NCBI RefSeq assembly: GCF_024713945.1
Contig: NC_134683.1
Coordinates: 3,225,501 to 3,289,500 of the forward strand
Source of the DNA: Dermatophagoides farinae
Lineage: Eukaryota; Arthropoda; Arachnida; Sarcoptiformes; Pyroglyphidae
Direction: 5' to 3'
Length of the DNA stretch: 64,000 nt
The position numbers and the translations under genes are program-made. The notes beneath the pieces are model-generated. The model was given only the letters and a program-made list of their open reading frames with translations. It was not told where the DNA came from and searched no databases. Within the stretch, counting starts at the first letter, position 1. The number at the start of each line of letters is the position of its first letter. Positions 24,001 through 37,093 of the stretch are shown one piece after another.

Positions 24001-27000
24001 GCTAATCGAGTCGATTGTAGGTTATCTTGTACATACCTCTAATTTTTGCAGATAAATTGTCAATTGAATCGATTTGAATAATCTTGTGAATGGCATTTTT
24101 CGTGGACGAGTATTCTTGTACAATTTTCCTCGTCTTGTTAATCGTGGAAAACCGGTAATCATAAATTTTTTATTCTCCAACCATCTGAGTGTAGAATTAT
24201 AGATCAATATACATGGTATACGATCGGTGGTCTGATCATTTATCAGATTATCATTCGAATCGGTATTATCATATTCTTTGGTTTCAATCGATGCTGAAAG
24301 ATTGAGATGGTGTGATCTAAATGCACGATATGAATCATGTACCTGATTACAGGTATATTCAGGCAGTTTATCCCGTGCACATGGCATTACTGAATGATGA
24401 TCATTTTTAGTTCCACTACAATCCCAATTCAAATTGAATGTAATGGTCACATCAGGCAAATGAATGATTCGACATTCATCATATTTCGATGCAGCATGAA
24501 CAAATACATCCAGATCGCATAGAATCTGAATTCTACCAGTATCGATTTGGGTGGTTGAATTAACGAATGAAAATTCAATCAATTCGGTTGAATTATATGG
24601 ATCTAGTGATGCATGAAATACGATCGATATTTGTTTACTGCTCATTTTCAATGAACCATGAAAAAGAAATCGTAGTTTATCCCACCATGTTAAACTAGGA
24701 CTTGGATCATTTGAAGGACGAAAAATTAATTCAAATGACAAATTCACCTGTTGTAGGATTGGTTCCCAACATGCACCATGTGTGTATATCATACTCGATA
24801 TATTACTAATTATATCATGATAGAATTTCATTGTGGTCATTGAACGTTCAATTTTAAATCTAGCAAAATTCGGTCCCATATCAATTTCACATGTTCGTCT
24901 GGCACGAGCACTTGCTTCTTGTTCGGCACCAAGTAATACGCCTTTGAAATATAATTTTTTAGCATTCAACATTGGTTGTGGAAAATCACGTAACGATATG
25001 ACACAAACACCAATACTGGCAAATAATTGTCGACACCAAATGGTGGAAAAACGAAGATCTTCCGGAAATGGACTATGAAAATCAATTTGTTTAATTAGTC
25101 GAATTTTTTTCTCATACGAATCATATGATGAATCTGCTATTAGATGTAATTGAAAATTTTCCATTTTAATTGTGAACAATTGTGTCCGTTGTACGGTTTG
25201 ATTTGCATCATACATTTTATTCGAACGTTCAACATAGGTTTTAGCATTTTGTCGATCAAATGCACGTCTTAATTCATCTGTCAACAATAAAGCAGCATTA
25301 TTACGGCCACAACTTTTTTCATTAATTTTTTCCATCAATATATTCCATCGTTTAAGGCTTTCATTAAATTCATCTTCCATTAATTCATAGTTATTATTCA
25401 ATCGTATTTCGAATGGATCATCACCCAATTCCATGAGTATTGATTGAATTTTTATGATAAAATCTGGCGATAATAACGTCTTTTGATCAATCGATGGAGA
25501 ATGTGGCTGTGATTGTTTTGGTTTTGAATGGAATAATCGTAGCCATTTAACAATGGTAAGAAATTTTTCATTAAAATAATAAGCAAAATTGAATTGATAT
25601 GGAAATTTCATTGTCACTTTGTCGACATTAATTTCAATAGCATCATTTTGTTCCTGTTCAGTTAGTTTGAATGATCGACGATCCAGATAGCTTTTAGCCG
25701 CTGCCAGATGACCGATTAACAGATGTTCCACTTTGCAATTGAGAACATCGTTGATGAAAATATTGAGCAATTCACATTTGATTGTCATCGATTGATTATG
25801 GTTTTGATATGCGATGGTAAAATATTCAGTTTCAAAACGCATCGTATCACCATCATCGGAAAGAAGAATTCCGAGACAAATTTTTCCATCAAGTTTCAAA
25901 CTTTAGACTATATGGTTTTGTATCGATTTGGAAGATCATCGTCATTGTTGGCTGTCACAGATAAAGATTGAGATTGAATGTCGGGTTTAAAATTTAAATA
26001 AATATGATAAAAATCTTCCCAAAGTTCAAGAACATTAACATGAAATAACGGACACCATTGAATGAATATTTCTTCTGTTAAACTAAGGGCAACATCTTGA
26101 CCATTATCTTGACAAAAATTAATTCGCATAACCGAAAAATAAACAATTCGATGTTGAACCAATTCTGATGCTTTCAAACAGGCTAACGTTGCAGAAGGAG
26201 CATACATAGAATTGACACCGAATCCATTAATACTGGTTGTTATTTTAGCACCATTCAAATCACAAGCCATAGAATCGATACGCATCATTAATTGTCTTGT
26301 AAATACATTTACAGATGTGAAATTAATTTGTCCCAAAAGGTTATATGGTGAATGGAAAGTTGGTGAAATGTTGTTATGACCATCTTTCATCGAAATCGTA
26401 TTCTTCAATGATTCTAGATTGAAATTCTCCAAAGTGTTCAGAAAATATTCGAGGCTAACCTGTAGACCATCCATAACACAATTGATTCGAAGATCTGATG
26501 AATTCATATTACCGAATTTGAGTAACAATGTTGACATGAATAATGGTACATGTTTTTCATTGTATTTTTTCAATGAATTCGGATTCAATGGTTTAAGTTG
26601 AATGTTTCCATTCCAACACCAGAATGTTTCAAGCAGCAATTCGACACTTGTTTCACGGAAAATATCTACATTTCGAACACAAGTTGTCTTAAGATGTTTA
26701 AGGCCATAAGTAACCATACCGAAATTTTCTGAATGTTTCAACGATAATGATATATCATGGATGACCATAAGAAAGACAAATTTATTAATATATTTGGCCG
26801 CCACTTCTTTATGACTATATTCATCAACAGGATTATTGACTTTTCCATTGAAATCATTGTGGAATAATTGAACAAAATAGTTTTGGAACCAGAAATTTAT
26901 CAAATAATCGATGTTGATTATGAATGAACAATTATGGATTTCCAAAATCAACTGAATATATAGCTTGTCCGTTAGTTTATCTCTTTCAATGGTGCATAGT

Positions 27001-28210
27001 GTTTTACATTTATTCAACGAGAAATCAATGATTGATTCGGAATCTTGTAGTATACAATTGGCTATCGATAGATCTGATTCTAGCCGATGATTATCCACTT
27101 TATTTAAAAATAATTCAATAGGTTCAACCGAAAATGTTAGCTCTTTTTTTCCAGATTCACGTACCAATTTCACAGTTGCCGAAATTAATTTGAATGAAGC
27201 ACTTTTGAATAATGATCCTTTTAGGATGGTATTAAAAGTCATCATTCAATTTGTCAAGAATTTTGGCCTTTGATAAACTTCCCATTTCGATACGATTCAT
27301 ACGTTTTGGTGCCATTTTGGCTAATTTCAATAGGTCATATACGATAATCTCACATGATGATATGAACATTTCGGCAGATCGATCACCAGGAGAATAAACA
27401 AATCGAAATGGAAATGAACATTGGAATAAGTAAGATTTTTTACCGCCACCATCATTTTCATTCGTTGTGCTCACAATTGAAGTTTGAGATTTAAACATTT
27501 TGATAGCAAATCCATCCACTTGGAATGTGATCTGATTTTGTGATTTCGCATAACCAAATTGTATCAACTGTATGGTCGAATGAAGAAGACAATCATTTAT
27601 ACGATAATCACGTGATGGAACTCCCAATTGCATAAGACTAATATTATGTAATGAAACTTGAAAATTTGACGATACATAATTTGAACCTAAATAAAATGTT
27701 TTTTTGGCTAGAATCGATAATTTATTGATGAAAAATGTTCGTAATAATTGTTGAATAGTGGTTTCATCATCCTGTCGAAATGTAATATCATTTGATTGAG
27801 CTTGATCTGAATTGATTGATAAAGTAGCTGAACGTAATTTTAAAAATGCAGCAGCAATATCACCTTCAAGACGAATATCGGAAAATTTCAATACAAATAA
27901 TGAATTATATTTAGAATTGAATATTTTGGACGAAAGACCAATATGTTCGATATTGATATTAATGCCTAATGATGGACAGGCCAATTGTATTGTTCGTAAT
28001 GAATTGAATCTGATGGATTTCACTTGAAGATTGATTTGAAATTTCAATCGTAGATAATAATTTAACAGCCATAGAAAAATTCTAAATATTAATTCCAAAG
28101 AAAAAAAATTCAAAAATTGTTTTCACCCAAAAAAATTCAATTTACCTTGATAAAAAATAACCAAATATGAAAAATATCAACAAATAAAACGGATAATAAA
28201 ATAGATCCAT
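21099..28210 (-). CDS. BLTP2: Bridge-like lipid transfer protein 2 (hobbit/KIAA0100 family), with reading-frame anomalies
   Basis: Very large rod-like lipid-transfer protein at ER-plasma membrane contacts. Minus-strand exons: 28146-28210, 24037-28081 (one long block containing the anomalies), 23848-23966 and 21099-23766; about 2297 aa. The first ~45 residues are hydrophobic (start [16 protein letters not shown]), as in the ER anchor of this family. WWDKLRFLFHG (about 24680) is the GFWDK-type motif, and VVVHGLKGAWTKDNRDI with LLKRNLSTEAL (about 23450-23600) is a KIAA0100 hallmark. The frame changes near 27233 and twice near 25900-25925; in each case dropping one base from a short A/T run joins the segments, and the summed length is then a multiple of three. 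The first change could instead be an 85-bp intron (about 27198-27282). The gene ends 75 bp from mL50, tail to tail. Confidence 0.85.
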
Positions 28211-28633
28211 TTTTTGTGTGTGTTTGTGTTTATTTTTATACGTTGTAGGTTTGAAAAAAAAAATAGATTTAATGATGATGATGATGATGAAAACGATGAT
28301 CATTTGATGAAATCCAGAATAATATAATCATTGATGAATGAACTAAATAAACAACAACAACAACAACAGTAATAACCAAAATAATCAACAATAAACATGA
28401 TTGATTAACAAAAAATTTTCTATTAAAAACAAAAAAATTTAAAAACAAATTTTTTAAATAAACATTTCAATTTCAATTGATGAAAAGTTTGCATATCAAT
28501 ACCATTGAACGATTGAACGGGAGGATTTATTATCATCGCCACTATTTCGACCAAAAATGTGTTCCATAGTTATAACAGAGATATTGCGTAAATTAAATCA
28601 TTCGATCGTTCGAATAATCAATGATAATCGATC
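28211..28633. promoter_or_regulatory. Divergent promoter region, hobbit (-) / ABHD11 (+)
   Basis: The 423 bp between the two start codons contain ATG/CAA-type triplet runs and A-rich tracts. No specific site can be assigned. Confidence 0.4.
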
Positions 28634-29566
28634 ATGAATTTTCGATTTAGATTGATGACGACCGGAAATTACTTTCGGCAATCTATCCGCTATGAATCGA
28701 ATACAGGACCATCACCAGTGCCATTAGCCTTTGTGAAAGCTCAACCAAAATCGATTTCAATAGATTTGAACAAAAAACCGTTACTCAGTTTTCATGGCCT
28801 TTTTGGTTCAAAAACAAATTTACGATCATTGATGAATCAAATTTGTGCACGTACAAAACAGCCATGTTATTCATTTGATCTTAGAAATCATGGTGAAAGT
28901 CCACATGTTGATGGTGATAAATCAGATATGCGTGCTATGGCATCAGATATTCGCCTCTGGATGGATACAAACCATATTGATCGTGCCGATCTTCTTGGAC
29001 ATAGCCTTGGTGGCCGTGTTATATCACAATTTGCATTCGATTGGCCGGATCGTGTAGATCGATTGATTTTAGTCGATATAAGTCCACTGCCAACATTACC
29101 TAAAATTGATTTTCTTACAGAAAATTTTTTTGATTTACTTGAAAATTGTATACAACAATTGCCTGCCGAAATGAATCTAAGTCAAGCTCGTCAACATATC
29201 CGTACAATATTGATCGAAAATATTTCGAATACATTTATCGTTGATTTTTTCTTGCTCAATCTTTATCAAGATAATAATGATGGTAAAATTAAATGGCATT
29301 TCAATACACGTGCATTGGAAACATTGGTACGAAATCGAATGGCTCATCAATTGGATACAAGTCGACCATTTATGGGTGAATCATTAATTATCTATGGTGA
29401 ACAATCGGATTATGTACAACCAAATCAATTTGATCAGATTCGAATGGTAATGCCAAAAGTTCAATTTGTTAGTATAGCCAATACTGGTCATTATTTACAT
29501 GTGGAAAAAGCACAACAATTTATCGATATTTCAGTTGATTTTCTAAAAAAAAATCCGTATAGCTAA
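28634..29566 (+). CDS. ABHD11: Alpha/beta hydrolase domain protein 11 (ABHD11)
   Basis: Mitochondrial serine hydrolase, reported in mammals to protect lipoylation of the 2-oxoglutarate dehydrogenase complex. Intronless, 310 aa. The N-terminal ~25 residues are basic without acids up to Glu21, fitting a mitochondrial targeting signal. Motifs: oxyanion-loop HGLFGSKTN (54-62), DLRNHGESPH (82-91), nucleophile elbow GHSLGG with Ser124, VDISPLPT, IYGEQSDYV with the likely acid nearby, and GHYLHVEKA with catalytic His286. AATAAA lies at 29628-29633, 62 bases after the stop. Confidence 0.92.
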   Translation: MNFRFRLMTTGNYFRQSIRYESNTGPSPVPLAFVKAQPKSISIDLNKKPLLSFHGLFGSKTNLRSLMNQICARTKQPCYSFDLRNHGESPHVDGDKSDMRAMASDIRLWMDTNHIDRADLLGHSLGGRVISQFAFDWPDRVDRLILVDISPLPTLPKIDFLTENFFDLLENCIQQLPAEMNLSQARQHIRTILIENISNTFIVDFFLLNLYQDNNDGKIKWHFNTRALETLVRNRMAHQLDTSRPFMGESLIIYGEQSDYVQPNQFDQIRMVMPKVQFVSIANTGHYLHVEKAQQFIDISVDFLKKNPYS

Positions 29567-29627
29567 TTAGGCTAATTATTACCAAATTCTGTTGTTGTCA
29601 ATTGTTTGTTTTTTGTTATTAATCTTT

Positions 29628-29633
29628 AATAAA
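29628..29633 (+). terminator. Polyadenylation signal of ABHD11
   Basis: Canonical AATAAA 62 bases downstream of the ABHD11 stop codon, followed by a T/G-rich stretch. Confidence 0.65.
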
Positions 29634-30604
29634 GTTTATCAGATTTTTGATTGTTTTTAGACAAATTTTCAGACAAAACAATCAGTCATTCAGACATCCT
29701 ACGCCAGCAAAAAAAAACCATTTGTTGCACATATTTTATTCGAATTCTCAATTTAACCCAACCTTGTTGTGTGTTATGGCCAAATATGGCCATTGCAGCC
29801 ACGGGGTTTTGTTACTCTATATTAATAGTTCCGCGTAATGATAATAATATTTGAGATTCACAAACAAACGCAGGTATTACTTGTATAATATTTGAAAAAA
29901 AGACACTTGTTCAGGTTGCCACTTTAAATCAAATGATGATGAAAAAATAAAAGGAATTTTCCCTTTTCAGCTTGTGGATACGCACGCACACACAGTGGGG
30001 AATGAGGTAGAATGATGATGATAATAAACAAATGCCATGTTTATTATATAAACACACAACAGAATTTTTGATAAATTTCTATTTTTAGTTTGAATTGAAA
30101 TGAATTTTGAAAAATTTTATACAACAAATCCTATACTATTAGCTTTTCATTTATTTGTGAAAAGAATCATTCTATTGAATTGAACACAAAATTCATTACA
30201 ATAAATTTAAAAAAGAAAAAAAATTCACAAATAACACGGTTATTTACAACACATTGAACAAATTGATTGATTTGTTGTTGATCAAAAAAAAAAAAAAAAA
30301 TCAAACAATAAACAAGCGTAAACGGTTAAAGAGTGGAAGAAAATAACCGAAATTTTTTTTTTTTTTTGCAAATAAAAATACATCATCACCATCATCATCA
30401 GTGATGATCATTCATTTTTGTTTGTGGTTTACAACAACGACAACAACGGGACATGATCATCACGAGATCACAACTGAATGTGTGGTTACATTATAACCGT
30501 CATCATCATCAACAAATCATTGAATCTCTTTTGTAAAAAGCAACCATTTGTTTGGTGTGTGTGTGTGTGTGTGGGAAAAAAATTCCATATACAGCAAAAA
30601 AAAG

Positions 30605-30627
30605 GGCATCGATCGCGATCGAATGCC
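30605..30627. repeat. Near-perfect palindrome in the tensin upstream region
   Basis: GGCATCGATCGCGATCGAATGCC is self-complementary except for one unpaired A on the right. It is nested inside a second inverted pair, AAAGGGCA (30601-30608) and TGCCCTTT (30656-30663). Function unknown. Confidence 0.5.
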
Positions 30628-30870
30628 ATTTTCAACATAACACACACACACACACTGCCCTTTGAGCTTCTATGAATGGAATGACTATGTGGTATGTGTG
30701 GTTGTGTGTTGTTCGAGCGGCTTGTATGAATCTTTATTTTTTTTTTTTATTCGATTCTTTATTTGGATCATTTTCATCAAGATTCGAATGATGGTTGATG
30801 ATGATGATGATAATGATAATGATGATTATATATTACATTTTCTTGGATACCGAAATTATTACCCGAAATA

Positions 30871-33800
30871 ATGGTCATTAATTTTGATTGTTGGAAACAT
30901 ACTATCAAGAAGAAGGGAAAATCTTCAACAGCAAGAAAATCATCTGCATCACCAACACCACCACCACCTCCTCCTTGTCGTCGTCGTCATCATCATCATC
31001 ATCATCGTCATAAATTGAAATTACGACCACCATCACCTGAATGTTATTGTTCATGTCATCATAATTTTTATCATCACCAACAACAACAACAACATCGTCA
31101 TCATCATTATCATCGACATCAACCATATCATCTTTCGACATTATTATCATCACAACCAATTATATTGGCGAAAAAATTTCGTCATCTAAGTGGTGATTAC
31201 AATTATTATTCAACAACAAAATCATCATCAACTCCAACATCAACAGTAACTAATAATAATATCGATAATAACGAATCTAGCCACCTGTATTCATCGCTGC
31301 TGAATCCACAGGTATATTATCTAAATCGATTAATTCATTAAAAATATTTAAAATCAAATGACATAGATTGATTGTCAACAGTAGTATAAACACATTTACA
31401 AAAAAAAAACCAGGCAACGAGAGAGGATCAATATGTTTTGACAGATCGATTTTTGACAACGAAAAAAAAAACATCCTTCGTTTGCTTGATTATATATTTA
31501 CATGTTGACAAGGCAACAATAAATAACAACAAGCATTATTATAAAAGGGAAAAAAATTTTTTTTTGTCGCCTATTTGGATTCTCTATATTTGGATCTCTA
31601 TAGACATATAACACACACACACACACACACGCAAGCATCTAATCGCGACGTGTCTCCTCGATGTGTGTGTGTGCATATGTGCACAATATTTACCATTTGA
31701 TTATCATTGTGATTTTAGTGAATATACCAGATTTTTTTTTGTCTTGTTTATGATTTAATATTGATTATGATTTGATTTGATTATTATTATCTAAACAAAA
31801 TCTTGAAAACAAATATTATCATAAACAACCATTTTTTTTTTTTTTTGGCAGCTAAATGTTGTTTTTTTTCCCAACGAAATTTCATACGAATAAATCATTC
31901 TTGTCATTGTGTCATGATCTGTATCTGATTGATTGATTGATTGATTTGATTCGATCACTATAGCTGACCTGATTTTTTTTTCTTTGCGATTCTGATTTTA
32001 TTAGATTCATAAACAAGTTTCTGCTGCTGAATCTATCGATTCTTCATCATCATCATCATCATCATCATTGACATTAGTGAAAGAACGAAATTCGAATCAA
32101 CATCTGGGCTTGGCTCCATTAACCACCGCCGCCGCTACTACAACATCTGTATTAGATACTAATTTTAGAATCGATTCTCATAATAAACAAGTGAAAACTC
32201 ATCATCACAATAAAGACCAAAACCAAGAACAAGAATCTTATTACAGTGACATCATAATCTATGATCATCCAGCGATTGCAGGCCAGAATATTGTTGGTGG
32301 TGGTAAAATAACAAAGATATCATCAACTGACAAACGACCAAAAAAAGTTGCCCAATTAATTTTGATCCGTTTGGATCCATTTAAATTTGCCATCATGGAA
32401 CCATTGCAAGTGGATCAACGACTTATCGGTATTGATTGATTGATTGATTGACATTTATTTGACATTTTAATCATAATTATATTCTTGTTAGTATTCTCAC
32501 TTGTTGATACGTTTACAAAGCTATCGCCAAATAAAATTTTGGAAAATTATCTAAAAAAATTAATTGACGAACAACAACAACAACAACAACAAAATGGTCA
32601 TCATATAGCGGTTTTCAATCTTGCTGAACCATTACAATTTTATAAAAATACCAACAGCAATGAAATTCTTGCTAATGTTCAACTATTGGAATTTGGTTGG
32701 CCTGAACGTCGTGCACCATCATTAGAACGTTTATGTTCCCTATGTAAATCATTGGATTCATGGTTAACACAAAATGATCATAATTTGGCCATAATTTATT
32801 CAAAACGTGATCTCAGCCGTGCTAGTCTAGCTATTGCCGTATTTTTACAATATATTGACATCTGTTTAGGCAATGATTCAAATACAACAATGTTTGATTT
32901 TGAATCAATGTATAATTATTTCCATTATAATCTGGAGGCCTATCTACAGCCATCACAGAAAAAGTATTTGTAACATTTAAATCTATAAATTGATTGTCGT
33001 GATAATTCGAATTTTTTTTTTAATTAGATATGTCAATCATTTCAAGAGCTTATTGAATGGTGATAGCCGAATTAATGTACAAAAACTTCATCTAAATCAA
33101 GTGATTATTCATCGTGTGCCAAATTTTGATGGCTGTGGTCGTTCCCGTCCATTCATTAAAATCTATCAAGATTGGCAACTACGATATTCATCACCTGTTG
33201 TCGATATTGATAATGAATTTTTAAAACATTGGAATTATATCATATTCGATATACAACCACCATTGAAATTACGTGGTGAAATTCTTATTAAATGTTATCA
33301 TAAAATTGCTGTGCCTAGCTCCAAAACGGAAATGTTTGCATTCCAATTTCATACGGGTACTTTGGCAACGACCACAGTCAAGTTTAATAAATCAGATTTA
33401 GATTGTGCCCTTTATGATCGACGATTACCGGATGATATCTGTGTTGAGCTTGTATTTAATAATGATCAATCGAATCAAATGGAAGAATCCGGTCAAATAT
33501 CTTATCAAATCATTGATGAAAGTCAAATTATTCGATGTAATTCATTTGAAAATTTTTTCACAACTACAGCGAAAAAAGTTGAATCTCCGTTGGATGCTGA
33601 TGCCTTCGACGATAAATGTGCGCCACCATTAGAATATACCAAAGGACCTTTAGACGGAAGTCTTTATGCAACTGTATTAAAAAAACCGACTAGTATTGAA
33701 CCATCGACTGATCAACAGCAATCACCAACGAAACAACCGCAACAGTCTAAAATTGAAAATGAAATCGTTCTCGATGAATTGATTAATGAAATATTCACTG

Positions 33801-35543
33801 AAATTCAATCATTCCCTGATTTACGAAAAAATTCGGAAACCAAACCGAAGCCGTTACAAACATCGACACCATCCGATAATCTGGAAGAATCGCATTATGA
33901 TTTTTTAACGAAAAATGGTCATGAACATCCGAATGAAATTCCTGGTAGTGATTTGGGTAAAGAAAATATTGAGCCAATCACAAGTGAACAACAACAGAAT
34001 CTAGAATGGCTTCAGCGTCAACAACAAAAATTACTTACAATACGTCGAAATCGGCCAAAACAAGCTGCTGAACAACAATTGATTGCCGAATTAAAAACGA
34101 CAATTAAACAAACACCTCAACATATGATTAACCGTTCAACACCACCTGAAGTGCCAACACGTACATCTAGTCGAAATATTTTTTTTGGTATCATACCTCA
34201 TTCAGATGATACTGACAATGGTGATTACGGTATCATTCATAAAATACAGAATGGAAATAATCAATTAATTAACGAAGCGACACCCATACAAATCGATGAA
34301 ATCGATAGCGGCACTGCTGGTGTTAATCAACACGTCGATTCATTGGCTGAAATTCCTACTAGTTCATCTCAGTTTTTGGCCGGACTTAAATTATCTGGAT
34401 CTGATACACAGCAGCTACGATCTTCGACTCCAGCTTTTCCTGTAAAACAAAAGAATCGAAAATTATCATCATCATTGAAACAAACATTGGATGATGGCCA
34501 ACAACTACATCGGCATAATGTACCGATGTTCATTCAGGATACATCATCCTATTGGTACAAACCAACTATTTCACGAGAAGAAGGTAAGAATATTCTATTA
34601 TTTTGATGAGAACACTACTATTAACTATGTTTATGGTAGCTGTTCGCTATCTACAAGATCGGCCACCTGGATCATTTATCATTCGTGATTCGAATTCATT
34701 TCCTAATGCATATGGGCTAGCAGTTCGTGTTACACCTGAAGATGCCAGACCGGATCAGGCTTATCCTGTTCGTCATTTCCTTATCGAATCAACCAATAAA
34801 GGTGTCCAAATAAAAGGTTGTCCAGAAGAACCGGTGTTTAGCAGTCTAGCTGCATTAGTTTATCAACATTCAATAACCAAAATATCATTACCAATCCAAT
34901 TGATTATTCCATCATCGGATGATATTGATATTTCAAATTATGGTTCATTATATACGGATAATATTTTACTAAAACAATTCTATGATAACGGAGCAGCTTG
35001 TAATGTACTTTATTTTATCACTGATGATGTGGAATCATTGACCGGAAATGCAGCTATAAAAAAAGTTATTGATATAATGATGAACATTAGTGATCGAAAG
35101 AAAATTCAGCCAGCAATTATTCATTTCAAAGCATCCAGTAAAGGTATTACATTGACAGACAATAGCCATAGGTAAGTTTGATATAAAATCTGACAAAACA
35201 AAACAAAAAAAAATAATAACCTATCATCCATTTGTAAAGGCTATTTTTTCGTCAACATTATCCACTGAAATCGATCAGTTTCTGTTCAATTGATCCGGAT
35301 AATCGTTCATGGATATATCATTCGGATCATGTACAGCAGCTTCAAAGGTAAATTATAAAAAAAATTCAAAATAACTACTATTTTTAAAAAATATATTTTC
35401 TCTCTAGCTATTTATTTGGATTTGTAACACGAAAGAAAAATACACCTTTAGAGAATGAATGTTTAATATTTGGACATTACGAATCAGATCAACCGCCCCA
35501 TGCAATTGTTGATTTTGTTAATAAATTGTTACATGCATCATAA
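30871..35543 (+). CDS. Tensin: PTEN-like pseudophosphatase, C2, SH2 and PTB domains
   Basis: Focal-adhesion adaptor linking integrin tails to actin. Exons 30871-31311, 32005-32428, 32492-32963, 33028-34583, 34640-35171, 35240-35347 and 35408-35543 give 1222 aa in phase. The N-terminus is His/Pro/Ser-rich low complexity. The PTEN-like domain (about 260-460) has YSKRDLSR (32797-32820) where active PTEN has HCxxGKxR, so no catalytic Cys. C2 domain follows (RPFIKIYQDWQLRYSS, IIFDIQPPLKLRGEILIKCY). The SH2 domain (WYKPTISREEAVRYLQDRPPG, SFIIRDSNSFPNAYGLAV) and PTB domain (to VDFVNKLLHAS) form the C-terminus, the diagnostic tensin order. The start is the first ATG of the first open exon; a further upstream exon is possible. 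AATAAA signals at 35569 and 35649. Confidence 0.92.
31312..32004 (+). other. Long (693 bp) first intron of tensin
   Basis: Starts GTATAT after CAG and ends TTTTATTAG before ATTCAT. It is much longer than the usual 50-100 bp introns here and contains CA/TG runs and T tracts. No other exon seen. Confidence 0.6.
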
Positions 35544-37093
35544 TTTTTTTTTTTTTTTTTTTTTTGATAATAAATGCCATAATGTATTCATTTACAATTT
35601 ATTAATTTATTTATTTAATATACGTTGTTTATCATAAAACAATGGAATAATAAACGTTCTAATTTCATAATTTAAAAAAAAAATTAATGGTGAACGTCCT
35701 CATTGGATGGTTCATCATCCATACCCTATAGCTACTGCTAGCAGTTCTAGCCATTCTACGCAGCATTAATATGTGGGAAACAAAAAAAGGGGGGTTATCA
35801 TATAATGATAATATATAACCAAATTGGTCAGAAATTTTCATTGAGACTATTTCTATACGTTAAAAGGTAGAAGCATGATATTGAATGTTGAATATTTAAA
35901 ATGTTACTGTATTTTATCTATTCATTGTGACTATTGCTGGTTGTAATAAAAAAAAAAATAAGTACAGCCCATTTCGAATGAATGTATTTGTCATCAAGAA
36001 AATATATCGCATCATCAGTCCACAACCAATGCATACAAAAAGGCTAAGGATTATTTTGTTCTGCTCTTCGTATCTCTATCTGTCTGTCTGTGTGTGTATA
36101 TGTATATTATTGATAATATATTGTGAGTCGGCCATTTACTGTTTTGGCTTTTTTTGTTGTTAATTTCCATCAACGATTTTTTTATTTCTTATGGTTGAAA
36201 AAAAAAATTTAATTTAATAATTAAAATAAAAAAAAAATAATCGTGTTTGAGAGCAAAGGAGAAAAAAAAACGAGATAGAGAGAAAGGTGTCTTGTTGCCT
36301 TTTCTGCCCATTTTTTTTGTTGTTGTTTTGTTTTGATTTAATTGGTGATTCGCAATTTTGTTTGTTTTTTTTTTGTTATTTCATCTCAACACAATTCCCA
36401 TTTTTACATTTATTCATCAACAAAAAAAAAATTGGCTAAAACGTTGATTTTTTTTTGTTTGTTTGTTTGATTCTGATTTTCATTTTTTTCTTTGTCACCA
36501 TTTCTCTTACCATAATATAACCAACCACCACCACCACCATTCAATAGCACACATCTATCATCGTCATTATCAATATTTTAGCATCAGTCATAATACGACG
36601 ACGACGACGGCGACAACAACAATAATAATAACTCCTCTTTATCACTCTTTGTGCACGGTGTGTGTGTGTATGTTTGTGTTGTGAATTTTTTTTTCTTTGT
36701 CAAAAATTAAACTTCAAAAAAAAAAATACGATTCCATTCCAGATTTTTTTTCTTTTGTGTGTGTATAGCGAATATTATATCTGTGGATTATTTTTTTTAG
36801 GCAATTTTAATCATCATTTCATCTGACAAGCAATATTCATCCATTCATTCAATTCATATTGGTCCAATATTTTTTTTCTCTCTACTTTTTCGGTACTTGT
36901 GTGATTCTCTCATATGCATTACACATCATATTGATTTCTACGTCATATAATAATAAATTTAATAATAATTTGAGTGAGTTTTTTTTCATCTCTCATTGAT
37001 GAATAATAATATAATCTAACCAATTTTCATTTCATTTCATATACACAATCAAATACATAGAAAAAAAACCTAACAGACAAAAAACAAACAATA
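35544..37093. other. Intergenic DNA: tensin 3' end and Rab5 upstream region
   Basis: AATAAA signals at 35569-35574 and 35649-35654 probably serve tensin. Most of the rest is A/T-rich with T runs. A short stretch at about 35690-35775 has balanced composition and stands out. The last ~150 bp before 37094 should be Rab5 leader. Confidence 0.5.

Larger units (their letters stand above)
29567..30870. other. Intergenic DNA: ABHD11 3' end and tensin upstream region
   Basis: Holds the ABHD11 polyadenylation signal, then A/T-rich DNA with CA/TG and GAT repeats. Nested palindromes lie at 30601-30663. No coding exon could be supported. Confidence 0.5.

Noticed and set aside
25900-27245. Euplotes-like +1 frameshifting at stop codons in hobbit
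   Set aside because: Each break can formally be read as a +1 slip at TAA, TAG or TGA, but the CSRNP anomaly is not at a stop, and extra bases in short A/T runs explain all sites more simply.
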